A DNA stretch of 64,000 nucleotides. Origin: Gammaproteobacteria bacterium (GTDB taxonomy: Bacteria > Pseudomonadota > Gammaproteobacteria > Steroidobacterales > Steroidobacteraceae). Below are positions 12,392-23,053 of this stretch, piece by piece; the first letter of the stretch is position 1, and every line of letters begins with the position of its first letter. The DNA lies in NCBI GenBank assembly GCA_018970145.1, contig JAGWWY010000007.1:46875-110874 (forward strand). The letters are read 5' to 3'. The position numbers and the translations under genes are program-made. Under the pieces are notes generated by a model. It saw nothing but the letters and a program-made list of their open reading frames with translations, was not told the origin of the DNA and did not search any database.

Positions 12392-12931
12392 TCAAACGCC
12401 AGCCATGGTGTTACCGAGTCGCTCGATGCGCCCGCGCAGCGAGCCATCAACGACGAAATCTCCCGCCTTCACAACCGCGCCACCGATCAGAGCCGGATCG
12501 ACCTGGCTGAAAAGTTGCACCTTGCGCTTCAAGCGCGCGGTCAACGCTTGCGTCAACTTCTCGCTCTGCTCTGGCGTCAACGGCATGGCCGAGGTCACGG
12601 TCACCTCGACCGTGTTCTCGACCTCAGCACGCATGGCTGCGTACTGCTCGGCGATTTGCGGCAGCGCAGCCAAACGACCGTTGTCCGCGAGCAACTGCAC
12701 GAAGTTACGCGCCTGCGGATCGTCCGCGACACCGACAACGTCGAGCAAAAAACCGACGAGATCGGCACGTTTGACATGCGGATTGCCGATCAATGGCCGC
12801 ACTCGCTCGTCACTGACCGCGATGCTCGCTTTCGCCAGCAACTCGCCCCACGGTGCGAGTTGCTTTGCAGCATGCGCGTGATCGAACGCAGCGCGCGCGT
12901 AGGGCCGCGCGATGGTTGCTCCGTCAGCCAC
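12392..12931 (-). CDS. atpH: F-type ATP synthase subunit delta
   Basis: Peripheral-stalk connector between F1 and the b subunits, 179 residues. The start is set at GTG 12931, giving VADGATIARPYARAAFDHA, the conserved ARPYA opening. This overlaps the atpF stop by 8 nt. The frame stays open far upstream, but that part merely lies antisense-free inside atpF in another frame and has no delta homology. The C-terminal motif VDPALIGGAVVKAGDFVVDGS is typical. Confidence 0.95.
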   Translation of the reverse strand: MADGATIARPYARAAFDHAHAAKQLAPWGELLAKASIAVSDERVRPLIGNPHVKRADLVGFLLDVVGVADDPQARNFVQLLADNGRLAALPQIAEQYAAMRAEVENTVEVTVTSAMPLTPEQSEKLTQALTARLKRKVQLFSQVDPALIGGAVVKAGDFVVDGSLRGRIERLGNTMAGV

Positions 12932-13403
12932 GGGCGATTTCTTCCGCCAGTTTATCGAGCAGCTGCGCGTGCGTCTTCGCGTCGACTTCACGCTCGAGCA
13001 AACGCGAGGCGCCCACGACGACCATCGAACCGAACTCCTTGCGCAACGCTTCGCGAGCGCGACCGGTCTCGGTGGCTGCTTCGTCTCGAGCGGCGGCGAC
13101 GATACGCGCGCCCTCGGTTTGTGCAGACTGCTTCGCAGCTTCGATCGATTCATTGGAGCGGCGAGCGGCCTGATCTTCGATCTGCTTAGCGCGATCACGC
13201 GCCTCACGAACGATTGCATCAGCCCGCTGCGTTGCCTCGGACAGGTCCTTTAGGCCCTTGTCGGCGGCAGCCAGCCCGTCGGCGATTTTCTTCTGTCGCT
13301 CTTCGATGGCGCCGATGATCGACGGCCAGCCGAAGCGCATGACGAGCCAGGCGACCGCGAGGAACGCGAGGCCCTGGATGATCAGCGTGACGGTGATACT
13401 CAT
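12924..13403 (-). CDS. atpF: F-type ATP synthase subunit b
   Basis: Peripheral-stalk b subunit (159 residues; E. coli 156). One N-terminal membrane helix (about residues 5-27: TLIIQGLAFLAVAWLVMRF) is followed by a long charged coiled coil rich in Ala, Glu and Arg. Only one b gene is present, so a homodimeric stalk is expected. Confidence 0.96.
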   Translation of the reverse strand: MSITVTLIIQGLAFLAVAWLVMRFGWPSIIGAIEERQKKIADGLAAADKGLKDLSEATQRADAIVREARDRAKQIEDQAARRSNESIEAAKQSAQTEGARIVAAARDEAATETGRAREALRKEFGSMVVVGASRLLEREVDAKTHAQLLDKLAEEIARG

Positions 13404-13461
13404 GCTCTTCTACCCCTGTTGCCTGGATCGGCACCCGCCCGATGACGGGTGCGGGCGGCGA

Positions 13462-15032
<1,571 letters not shown>

Positions 15033-15033
<1 letters not shown>

Positions 15034-15998
15034 CAATGGATATGCGCCAAAATTCCGTCGAGTTCATCGAGCGAGTTGTAGCTGACGATCAAACGTCCCT
15101 TGCCGCCCTTGCCCGACTGCTCGATGACGACTGTCGCACCCAAGGTGTCAGAGAGGCGGGTTTCGAGCTCACGAACGTTCGGGTCGCTGCTACCGGCGGC
15201 GGCGGCGCCGCGTCCAAAGGCGCGATCTGCCTCGGCCGAGCCATCGTCTTTCGCCGGTGGATTGATCAGCCGGCGAACCAATGCCTCAGTTTCACGGACC
15301 GATAAGCCTTTTTTCGAGACTAATTGAGCGACTTCGATTTGCTGGCGAGCCTGCGTCAGGCCCAGTAGCGCGCGCGCGTGACCCATTTCTATCTCACGCC
15401 GATCGACGAGTTCGGCGACCTCGGGAGCGAGCTCCAGCAAACGCAGTAGGTTACTGACCGCCGCGCGCGAGCGACCCACAGCCTCTGCGGCTTGCTGATG
15501 AGTGATGGAGAACTCGCGGATCAGCCGGTCGAGGGCCCGAGCTTCCTCGAGGGGGTTGAGGTTCTCACGCTGGATGTTCTCGATGAGCGCCATCGCGATG
15601 GCGCCCTCGTCGGGTACGCGGCGAATAATGGCGGGAATCTCAGTGAGCCCGGCCAACTGGGCGGCGCGCCAACGGCGCTCACCGGCAATGATTTCGTATC
15701 GTGAGGGTCGGCTGCCGGGGGCTGCGCCCGGCATCTCGATCGGACGGACGACGATCGGTTGCACCACGCCCTGGGCACGGATGGAGTTCGCCAGATCCTC
15801 GAGCGTTTCTTGACGCATGTCGACGCGAGGCTGGTACCGCCCACGCTGCAGGACATCGACCGGCAAGCGGGCCAACTCGTCGCCCGAAATCGGCGCGGCT
15901 CCCGTCGCCGTCGAGGCCGACGATGGGGCGCGCGCCGCGCTCATCTGTCCGAGCAGAGCGTCGAGTCCGCGCCCGAGGCTGGGCTTCTTCTGGTTCAT
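15033..15998 (-). CDS. parB: Chromosome partitioning protein ParB
   Basis: A 321-residue ParB/Spo0J. The opening KPSLGRGLDALLG is typical. The CTP-binding ParB/Srx domain contains GERRWRAAQLAGL and ENIQRENLNPLEEA. A helix-turn-helix for parS recognition follows (ITHQQAAEAVGRSRAAVSNLLRLL), then a C-terminal dimerisation region. Two parS sites lie 39 kb away in recF. Both ends are coupled: its start overlaps the stop of an unknown membrane gene (4 nt) and its stop overlaps the atpI start. Confidence 0.96.
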
Positions 15999-16786
15999 GC
16001 ACGCGATGATAGCGGAGTCGCCGCCACCGTCGCCTCGGCGCTTTCACGCGGCCGATTCTCGGACACTCCGAGAAAGATTTCGCGGAACGCGACATAGGTC
16101 AGCGCACCGAAGAAGCAGTAGAGCACGGGCACCAACATCGGCAAGAGCAAACCGAATAGCACCGGCAACGCCACAAACAAAGCGCCGATCGCCAGCACCG
16201 AGTTGAGGTTACGAATCTGCCCCGCGGCGCCGAGACGCAACGCGTCCCGGTAAGGCAGACCGAGCAAGGTCATGCACGGAAACTGGAAGATCGAGGTCAA
16301 ACCCGGAATATTGAGCCCGAAGTAACAGAGCCCAAGGGCGAACGCGGAATAGACGAAGATCTGGCGCAGCGCGACGAACCCGTCAGGGCTCAACACATCG
16401 AGCGCATTACGCGAAGTGTAAAAAATGTTCCACCACGCTACGCCGGGCTTGGCCAGCAACACGATCCAAATGATGGCACCTGCGATCGTGATCAAAGCCG
16501 AAAAACGTAGCGTGATCGGTGCATGCACCGCGAGCATGGTGAGTATGTCGGCCAGACGGATGCGCGAACTGCGATCGACCTGCGCCGCGATCAAGATGCT
16601 GCCGAGCAAGGCCGACAACGCCAACATGGCGCTGAGCAAAGGCAGGCGATGCCCGAAGAAAATCCACAAACACATGAGCAGACCGAGCGCGAGCCAAACA
16701 CCCGCTCCGCGCCACAGCAACTGCAACGCAGAGAGTACCCAGCGCCGCAACGCGCCGGGAGCCGCTTGCCGCGGCTCGAGCGTCAT
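15995..16786 (-). CDS. Unidentified multi-pass membrane protein between parA and parB
   Basis: A 263-residue protein with about six strongly hydrophobic segments (roughly residues 25-45, 50-68, 92-112, 143-163, 190-212 and 213-235) and a short charged C-terminal tail (GVSENRPRESAEA). There is no signal peptide and no motif I can assign. The N-terminal pattern (RRWVLSALQLLWRGAGVWLALG) loosely recalls DUF2189/BPSS1780-type membrane proteins, but this is weak. It shares ATGA with the parA stop and overlaps the parB start by 4 nt, so ribosomes that make ParA and ParB must also make it. A ParAB-linked membrane role is inference only. Confidence 0.85.
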   Translation of the reverse strand: MTLEPRQAAPGALRRWVLSALQLLWRGAGVWLALGLLMCLWIFFGHRLPLLSAMLALSALLGSILIAAQVDRSSRIRLADILTMLAVHAPITLRFSALITIAGAIIWIVLLAKPGVAWWNIFYTSRNALDVLSPDGFVALRQIFVYSAFALGLCYFGLNIPGLTSIFQFPCMTLLGLPYRDALRLGAAGQIRNLNSVLAIGALFVALPVLFGLLLPMLVPVLYCFFGALTYVAFREIFLGVSENRPRESAEATVAATPLSSRA

Positions 16787-17583
16787 GTAGCGGCGGCGAG
16801 CGGCTGTGCGAGAGGGGCTTCACCCCGCCCGATCATCTCGCCGGCTAAGGCGAGGTAAGCAAGCGCGCCGCGAGACTCCTTGTCGTGCAGCAACGCGGGC
16901 TTACCGAAAGAGGGCGCTTCGGCCAGACGTACGTTGCGCGGGATGATAGTGCGGAACACTTTATCGCCAAAATAGTTGAGCAGCTGCGAACTGACTTCGT
17001 TGGCAAGATTGTTACGCGGGTCGAACATCGTGCGCAGCACGCCTTCGATTTCGAGCGACGGGTTCACCGCTTCACGGATCTGCTCGACCGTACTCATCAG
17101 CGCCGTGAGGCCCTCGAGAGCGTAGTATTCGCATTGCATTGGCACGAGTACGCTGTCCGCTGCTACCAGGGCGTTCACCGTCAACATGTTGAGTGACGGC
17201 GGGCAGTCGATGAGGATGATGTCGTAGTCGTTGCGCACAGCTTTCAGCGCCTGTCGCAACTTAGTCTCTCGAGCGACCGACAACGACAATAATTGAACTT
17301 CGGCTGCCGTGAGATCCTGATTGGCGGGCAGCAAATCCATCGGCGGCGCTTCGACATGCAGCATCGCCTCAAGCGCCGTGCAAGCACCGATCAATACATC
17401 GCCGACGCCGCGTTCGATCTGGTTCTTTTCGATACCGCAGCCCATTGTGGCGTTGCCTTGTGGATCGAGATCGACGAGCAGCACGCGACGACGCGTCACA
17501 GCCAGCGACGCGGCCAGATTCACGGCGGTGGTGGTCTTGCCGACGCCACCTTTCTGGTTGGCGACGGCGATGATGCGGCTCAT
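16783..17583 (-). CDS. parA: Chromosome partitioning ATPase ParA (Soj)
   Basis: A 266-residue deviant-Walker ATPase that binds DNA non-specifically and moves ParB-parS complexes. Deviant Walker A KGGVGKTT starts at residue 10. Walker A' LLVDLDPQGNAT follows and DIILIDCPPSLNMLT forms Walker B. This is the short chromosomal type without an N-terminal helix-turn-helix. The start overlaps rsmG (ATGA). Confidence 0.97.
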   Translation of the reverse strand: MSRIIAVANQKGGVGKTTTAVNLAASLAVTRRRVLLVDLDPQGNATMGCGIEKNQIERGVGDVLIGACTALEAMLHVEAPPMDLLPANQDLTAAEVQLLSLSVARETKLRQALKAVRNDYDIILIDCPPSLNMLTVNALVAADSVLVPMQCEYYALEGLTALMSTVEQIREAVNPSLEIEGVLRTMFDPRNNLANEVSSQLLNYFGDKVFRTIIPRNVRLAEAPSFGKPALLHDKESRGALAYLALAGEMIGRGEAPLAQPLAAAT

Positions 17584-18215
17584 GGCCGCGAGTCTAACCG
17601 AAGGACGAGCGCGTGACGCTCTTCATCTAGGCCGGGTATCGCCAGCTCGACGTCCTGCTCGATGACCCACTGAGGCGACAACCCAGCTCGCTCCTGCGTT
17701 GAGCGCCGACCCTTCATCGCCAAGACTCGCGTGTCTGCACCACACAAGCCCCGCACCGTCGTCATGAGTTCAGATAACGGCGCGAAGGCGCGCGTCACCA
17801 CGGTATTGAAGGCACCGCGCTCGTCTTGCCACTGCTCGGCCCGAGCGTGTACGGCCACTACATTGGCGAGCCCCAGTGTGCGTGCCGCGTGGTTCACGAA
17901 ACGAATCTTCTTACCGTTCGAGTCGAGCAACGTGAACTGACGCTCGGGCTGAATGATTGCCAAAGGTAAGCCGGGGAAGCCCGCACCGGTACCGATGTCG
18001 ATGATGCGCTCCCCCTGTAACAACGACGCGATCGACAAGCTGTCGAGCAAGTGATGCGTCAGCATTTGCGCGCGCTGGGTGATCGCCGTGAGATTGAAAC
18101 TGCGGTTCCAGCGTTCGAGCTCATCGAGCAACTGCAGCAAGCGCTTTGCGGCAGCGGCATCGAGTGATACTCCCAGTCGGCTGGCGCTCGAGATCAAAAA
18201 TGCCTGTTCACTCAC
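17580..18215 (-). CDS. rsmG: 16S rRNA (guanine527-N7)-methyltransferase
   Basis: A 211-residue SAM-dependent methyltransferase modifying G527 of 16S rRNA. Motif I is IIDIGTGAGFPGLPLAI. The N-terminal helical part (LLQLLDELERWNRSFNLTAI) is typical. Its usual upstream partner mnmG is absent: the preceding gene, 7 nt away, is an AcuI-like reductase. It overlaps parA by 4 nt. Confidence 0.95.
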   Translation of the reverse strand: MSEQAFLISSASRLGVSLDAAAAKRLLQLLDELERWNRSFNLTAITQRAQMLTHHLLDSLSIASLLQGERIIDIGTGAGFPGLPLAIIQPERQFTLLDSNGKKIRFVNHAARTLGLANVVAVHARAEQWQDERGAFNTVVTRAFAPLSELMTTVRGLCGADTRVLAMKGRRSTQERAGLSPQWVIEQDVELAIPGLDEERHALVLRLDSRP

Positions 18216-18222
18216 GGGTGCA

Positions 18223-19212
18223 TCACTTGCCGATCTTGACCACCGTCCGTCCTGTCACCGTGCCATCGAGATAAGACTGGAACGCCCCCGGCAACGCATC
18301 GAAATCGATGGTTTGCGTCACGATCTGATCGAGATGCCGCGGCTTGAGATCGGTGGCGATCCGATTCCATACGATGAGTCGCATCTCGCGCAGCGTCGCC
18401 GACGAATTGATGCCGAGCAGGTTCACGCCTCTCAAAATAAAGGGAATCACAGAGGTGTGCAGTTCCGCTCCACCAGCAAGACCGATGCAGGCGATGTTGC
18501 CCCAGGTGTCAACGGTGCGCGTGAGCCAAGTCAAGGTCTCACCACCCACATTATCGATGGCGCCACCGAAGCGTGCCGCTTCGAGGGGTCGTTTGCCGTA
18601 GTCGATCTCTTTTCGCAGCAACACATCAGACGCCCCGAGCGAGCGCAGATAGCCGGTTGACTCCGCCTTGCCGGTGACCGCGAGGACTTCGTAGCCGCGG
18701 CTCGAGAGCATGTCGATCGCGATGCTACCGACGCCACCGGTGGCCCCTGTCACGACGATCGGGCCTTTCGCCGGCGTTTGGCCGTTGTGCTCCATGCGAT
18801 GAATGGCGAGCGCCGCGGTAAAGCCTGCGGTGCCGAGTGCCATGGCTTTGAAAGCACCGAGACCTTGCGGCATCGGGATCACCCATTCACCTTTGACACG
18901 CGCGTATTCCGCGTAACCGCCATCGTGTACTTCCGACAATCCGCAACCCGTCACGAGCACGTGGTCGCCTGGCTGACAGCGCGAGTCTGCAGACGACTCC
19001 ACAACCCCCGCCAGATCGATGCCGCCGACGAGCGGATACTTACGCAAAATCTTGCCGGCACCCGTCGCTGCCAGAGCGTCTTTGTAGTTGATATCCGAAT
19101 ATAAAACCCGAATGACGACATCACCTGGAGCGAGATCTTCCAGCGTCAACTGCTCGAAATGGGCAACGATTTTCTTGTCGATTTCATGGATGCGGAACGC
19201 CTTGAACGTCAT
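18223..19212 (-). CDS. acuI: AcuI/YhdH-type NADPH-dependent acryloyl-CoA reductase-like MDR protein
   Basis: A 329-residue zinc-free medium-chain reductase of the YhdH/YhfP group. The N-terminal GroES-like domain has YKDALAATGAGKI and GIDLAGVVE. The Rossmann nucleotide motif is GATGGVGSIAI near residue 158. Family members reduce acryloyl-CoA to propionyl-CoA using NADPH; other enoyl or quinone substrates are possible. Its ATG overlaps the MBL gene stop by 4 nt. Linkage to an isocitrate-lyase-family protein suggests short-chain acid metabolism (inference). Confidence 0.85.
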   Translation of the reverse strand: MTFKAFRIHEIDKKIVAHFEQLTLEDLAPGDVVIRVLYSDINYKDALAATGAGKILRKYPLVGGIDLAGVVESSADSRCQPGDHVLVTGCGLSEVHDGGYAEYARVKGEWVIPMPQGLGAFKAMALGTAGFTAALAIHRMEHNGQTPAKGPIVVTGATGGVGSIAIDMLSSRGYEVLAVTGKAESTGYLRSLGASDVLLRKEIDYGKRPLEAARFGGAIDNVGGETLTWLTRTVDTWGNIACIGLAGGAELHTSVIPFILRGVNLLGINSSATLREMRLIVWNRIATDLKPRHLDQIVTQTIDFDALPGAFQSYLDGTVTGRTVVKIGK

Positions 19213-20189
19213 GACGGGTTTCCCTCGGCAATCGCTTGCTTAGTGACGGGGTTTCGCGCGAGCCAGGCGATGAGACCATCGACATTTAGGCCGATGTCGA
19301 GACCCAACAATTCGTCGATTCTTTGGGCTGGCAACGTGCAGCCGTGCGCCTCAATCTCGGCATACAAGACCCGACTGATTCGGTGTAATAGTCGATCACG
19401 CAGGCTTCGTTCGACGTCAGCGTCAACAGACGCCTCCTTGGCTGCCTCGGCGAACGCCCGGGTCATACGCTCGAGAGCGACCGCCAGCCGTGGTAAATCG
19501 CGGACCTCGCCATAATGGGTGAAGTAGGCGGTTCGCGGCTGCAGAGCGAGTATCCGATGGATCGAGTCGATGAGTTGGTCCGGGTCGAACTGCGTCGGCG
19601 TCGTGGTCGGAAAAGCAAACGCGCGGCCATCGACATCGAATTCCCGGTAAGACAGACCGAAGGTGTCGCCGGTAAAAACGGCTTTGGCATGATGATCAAA
19701 GAAAACCTGATGGTGCATCGCATGTCCTGGCGTGTGCAAGATTTCGAAATCACGGTCCGCCAAAGAAAATCGCTGCCCGGGCTCGGTCGAAACGACTCGC
19801 TCGCTCGCGATAGGTAAAATTTCGCCATATAAGGCGCCGAACGCTTCCGCGCCATAGACGGCGATGGATGCATCGACGAGCTTGCGCGGATCAACCATGT
19901 GCGGTGCGCCTCGAGGGTGCAGCACGGCTTTCGCATTCGGCAGAGCCTGCATCAGCTGACCGGCACCACCGGCATGGTCGAGATGCACGTGGGTGATGAA
20001 CACCCAATCGACAGCATCGCGAGACAAACCGAGCGAAGCGAGCGCTGCCAGTAGTTGCGGCACCGACCGAGAGGTACCGGTTTCGACGAAAGCGGCACGC
20101 CCCTCGTGGACGACAAGGTGCACCGCGTCGAGCATGGGCCGCACATATTCGGCGTCGATGGCGTGGATGCCGTTGTCATAGGTGATCAC
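19209..20189 (-). CDS. MBL-fold metallo-hydrolase
   Basis: A 326-residue metallo-beta-lactamase-fold hydrolase. The metal motif H67-x-H69-x-D71-H72 is in THVHLDHAGG, with further ligands in TPGHAMHHQ and FTGDT. A C-terminal extension of about 90 residues after the MBL core is helical. The start is set at GTG 20189, overlapping the upstream stop as GTGA; the frame upstream of this lies inside the neighbouring gene. The substrate is unknown; a thioester or lactone would suit the neighbours. Confidence 0.85.
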   Translation of the reverse strand: MITYDNGIHAIDAEYVRPMLDAVHLVVHEGRAAFVETGTSRSVPQLLAALASLGLSRDAVDWVFITHVHLDHAGGAGQLMQALPNAKAVLHPRGAPHMVDPRKLVDASIAVYGAEAFGALYGEILPIASERVVSTEPGQRFSLADRDFEILHTPGHAMHHQVFFDHHAKAVFTGDTFGLSYREFDVDGRAFAFPTTTPTQFDPDQLIDSIHRILALQPRTAYFTHYGEVRDLPRLAVALERMTRAFAEAAKEASVDADVERSLRDRLLHRISRVLYAEIEAHGCTLPAQRIDELLGLDIGLNVDGLIAWLARNPVTKQAIAEGNPS

Positions 20190-21070
20190 GAGGTAGCCCT
20201 CTTCTCGAGAACGTCTTTCCAGCGTTCCTCGAACGCCCAGACTTCCTCGAAGCCAACCATGCGACAAAAATCGTCGAAGCCGAACAGTGCAACATCGGGC
20301 GAGACGCTGGTTCCTTTTTCTTTGAGGTGACGCATGGCTCCCTCAATCGCAGCACTCGCCGACAGGGCGGCCAGCGCAGGCCAAATCGCCATTCGATAAC
20401 CGAGCGCCTGCAGCTCTGCTTTCGAGCGAATCGGCGTCTTTCCGCCATCAGACATATTAGCTATCAACGGCGCACGAATCCCCGCGCAAGCAAGTCGCAT
20501 CTCGTCCTCGGATTGCAACGATTCGACGAACACGACGTCAGCACCGGCTTCGGCATAAGCCCGTCCACGGCGTAGCGCCTCGTCAAAGCCGAGTCCCGTT
20601 CGTGCATCGGTGCGAGCAATCACCAAAAAGTTCGGATCCTGACGCGTGGCGGCAGCGACACGAATCTTGGCGACCATGTCTTCGATCGGAATGACTCGCC
20701 GATACGGGGTGTGGCCGCACTTCTTGGGAAACTCCTGATCCTCGATTTGAATCGCGCTCACGCCCACTCGTTCGTAGCCGCGCACCGTATGCTGCACGTT
20801 GAGCAAACCACCGAAACCCGTATCAGCATCAGCGATGACGGGGGCCGACGATTTCTCGACGACCTTGCTGACTCGCGCGAGCATGTCGGTGTAAGTTGCT
20901 AGGCCAGCATCCGGAATTCCGAGGTAAGAGGCGGTCAGCCAGAAGCCCGAGGCGTAAACCGCATCGAAGCCGACCCGTTCGGCCAGCATGGTGGAAATCA
21001 TGTCGAAGACACCGGGTGCTACGATGAACTCACCCGCATCTAATTTGTTCTTCAGACGTGCATCAGCCAT
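20186..21070 (-). CDS. Isocitrate lyase/PEP mutase superfamily lyase (methylisocitrate-lyase-like)
   Basis: A 294-residue TIM-barrel protein close in length to PrpB (296). The catalytic loop reads KKCGH at 116-120 with Cys118, the lyase form of the motif, so PEP mutase activity is unlikely. Mg2+-binding DADTGFG is at 81-87 and ARTDA is also present. Methylisocitrate, dimethylmalate or oxaloacetate-type substrates are all possible. An AGGA ribosome site precedes the ATG. First gene of a three-gene cassette that runs into rsmG; divergent from the S9 peptidase across 54 nt. Confidence 0.85.
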   Translation of the reverse strand: MADARLKNKLDAGEFIVAPGVFDMISTMLAERVGFDAVYASGFWLTASYLGIPDAGLATYTDMLARVSKVVEKSSAPVIADADTGFGGLLNVQHTVRGYERVGVSAIQIEDQEFPKKCGHTPYRRVIPIEDMVAKIRVAAATRQDPNFLVIARTDARTGLGFDEALRRGRAYAEAGADVVFVESLQSEDEMRLACAGIRAPLIANMSDGGKTPIRSKAELQALGYRMAIWPALAALSASAAIEGAMRHLKEKGTSVSPDVALFGFDDFCRMVGFEEVWAFEERWKDVLEKRATS

Positions 21071-21124
21071 GTCGCTTCCTGAAAGCCGTGGAGGGATATC
21101 CCAGAGTGCGGCAACATATCAGAC

Positions 21125-23050
21125 ATGAACATTCGTTACATGGCGCTGCTGTTGGCATGCGCAACGACGTTAGCCTCCGCGCAACCGCGTCAGGAAATCG
21201 GCACTCTGGTACTCGACGGCGTTCCGGCGCATTCCACGCGGGTGGCCGCCACGCTCGACAAGTGGCTGGCGGGACGCAGCGCCAGCTTTCGCGATTTCCT
21301 GCCGGATGGCAGCATGTTGATCAGCACCCGTTTTGGCGATGCAGAACAAATCCATCGCGTCGAGCGACCGCTCGCGGCTCGCGAACAGATTACCTTCGAG
21401 GCAGAGCCGATTTCATTGGCGCTTGCCAACCCGACCGCTGCACCCGGGCAGTTCCTCTATGCGCGTGATCGTGGCGGCGACGAAAACGCCCAACTGTATC
21501 TACACGATTTGGCATCGCGCTCGACTCGCCTGCTGACCGACGGCAAGGCGCGTCATGGTGGTGCCCTTTGGTCTCGAGATGGTCGATTGCTCGCGTATCA
21601 AAATAATGCGCGGAACGGCATCAACCAGGATGTTTACGTTCTGGAGGTGGCGCGGTCCGTGCCCGCGCGACTGGTCGTGTCGTCACAGGGCCAAACGTGG
21701 CAGCCACTCGATTGGTCACCAGATGGAACGCGTCTGCTGCTGCTCGATTATCGATCCGTCACCGATGCCGATCTCTATGTGGCTGATGTCGCCAAAGGCA
21801 GTACGAGCCGTCTGCCATTACCGAAAAGCGGTATCGGCAGCGCGCGCTTTTCCGCAGACGGTCGCGGGGTGTGGTTCTCGGCCGATCTTGGCGAAGAATT
21901 TCTGCAGCTACGCTATCTCGATCTCGCCGAGACGAAGCCACGCACGCTGACGGCGGATCTGCCTTGGGATATCGACGACTTCGAGGTCGATCCCAATGGG
22001 CGCTACATCGCTTACATCGCCAATGTCGACGGTTACAGCCGTCTCGAGTTGCGCGACCTCGGTAGCAACACGACCCGCCGCCCGAGCGGTTTGCCGGCGG
22101 GGCTGATCTCGAACCTGCGTTTCGATGCGCGCGGCACTCAACTCGGCCTCACCATCGAGTCAGCCACAGCACCGCGCGACGCTTGGAGCTACGATATCGA
22201 CAAAGATGCGGCGCAGCGTTGGACTCGTAGCGAGTCGGGGCCGATCGATCCAGAGCGCTGGCAAGCCGCTGAACTCGTGCGCTACCCCACTTGGGATCGC
22301 ATCGGTAAGCAGCAACGGCAAATCCCGGCTTTCGTGTATGCGCCGCGCGGCAAGGGACCCCACCCCGTCGTCATCGACATCCACGGCGGCCCAGAGGGTC
22401 AGTCGCGGCCAGGCTATAGCCCATACACGCAGTATCTCGTGAACGAGCTCGGCTATGCCGTGATCCAGCCGAACGTGCGTGGCTCAACGGGCTACGGACG
22501 GACATTCACCCAATTGGACAATGGCCGTTTGCGCGAAGATTCGGTGAGGGATATCGGCGCCCTGCTCGTGTGGATCGCTGCAAACCCGCAGCTCGATGCC
22601 AACCGTGTCGTCGTCATGGGGGGCAGCTATGGCGGTTACATGGTGCTCGCCTCGCTCGTTCATTACGGTGATCGTCTGCGCGGTGGCATCGACATCGTCG
22701 GTATCAGCAACTTCGTGACTTTTCTCAACAACACCTCCGGTTATCGTCGCGATCTACGACGCGCCGAGTATGGTGATGAGCGCGACCCCGCGATGCGTAC
22801 GTTCCTACAACGCATCTCGCCACTCAATCGCGCCGAGACGATCCGTAAGCCGTTACTGGTCGTGCAAGGCCTCAATGATCCGCGCGTGCCGGCATCGGAG
22901 AGTGCGCAACTCGTGGCGCGCGTGCGTGGAGGCGGTGGCGAGGTGTGGTATCTCGCGGCCAAGGACGAGGGGCATGGCTTTCGCAAAAAAGCCAACCGCG
23001 ACTTCTATCTGAAGACCGCGGCGACTTTTCTGGAAACGCTCAAAGAATAG
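21125..23050 (+). CDS. S9 family prolyl oligopeptidase-like exopeptidase
   Basis: A 641-residue secreted or periplasmic serine peptidase. A signal peptide (MALLLACATTLASAQ) is followed by a beta-propeller with WD40-like repeats (about residues 60-390) and an alpha/beta hydrolase domain. The catalytic triad is visible: S501 in GGSYGGYM, D585 in LNDPRVP and H617 in DEGHGF. The NVRGSTGYGR motif supports the S9C acyl-peptide-hydrolase-like group. It ends 3 nt before the convergent cytochrome gene. Peptides released could feed the POT and OPT transporters nearby. Confidence 0.93.
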   Translation: MNIRYMALLLACATTLASAQPRQEIGTLVLDGVPAHSTRVAATLDKWLAGRSASFRDFLPDGSMLISTRFGDAEQIHRVERPLAAREQITFEAEPISLALANPTAAPGQFLYARDRGGDENAQLYLHDLASRSTRLLTDGKARHGGALWSRDGRLLAYQNNARNGINQDVYVLEVARSVPARLVVSSQGQTWQPLDWSPDGTRLLLLDYRSVTDADLYVADVAKGSTSRLPLPKSGIGSARFSADGRGVWFSADLGEEFLQLRYLDLAETKPRTLTADLPWDIDDFEVDPNGRYIAYIANVDGYSRLELRDLGSNTTRRPSGLPAGLISNLRFDARGTQLGLTIESATAPRDAWSYDIDKDAAQRWTRSESGPIDPERWQAAELVRYPTWDRIGKQQRQIPAFVYAPRGKGPHPVVIDIHGGPEGQSRPGYSPYTQYLVNELGYAVIQPNVRGSTGYGRTFTQLDNGRLREDSVRDIGALLVWIAANPQLDANRVVVMGGSYGGYMVLASLVHYGDRLRGGIDIVGISNFVTFLNNTSGYRRDLRRAEYGDERDPAMRTFLQRISPLNRAETIRKPLLVVQGLNDPRVPASESAQLVARVRGGGGEVWYLAAKDEGHGFRKKANRDFYLKTAATFLETLKE

Positions 23051-23053
23051 GCG

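Noticed and set aside
20186..21070. Phosphoenolpyruvate mutase (phosphonate synthesis)
   Set aside because: The active loop carries KKCGH with Cys118, the lyase form, and no phosphonopyruvate decarboxylase or other phosphonate genes are adjacent.
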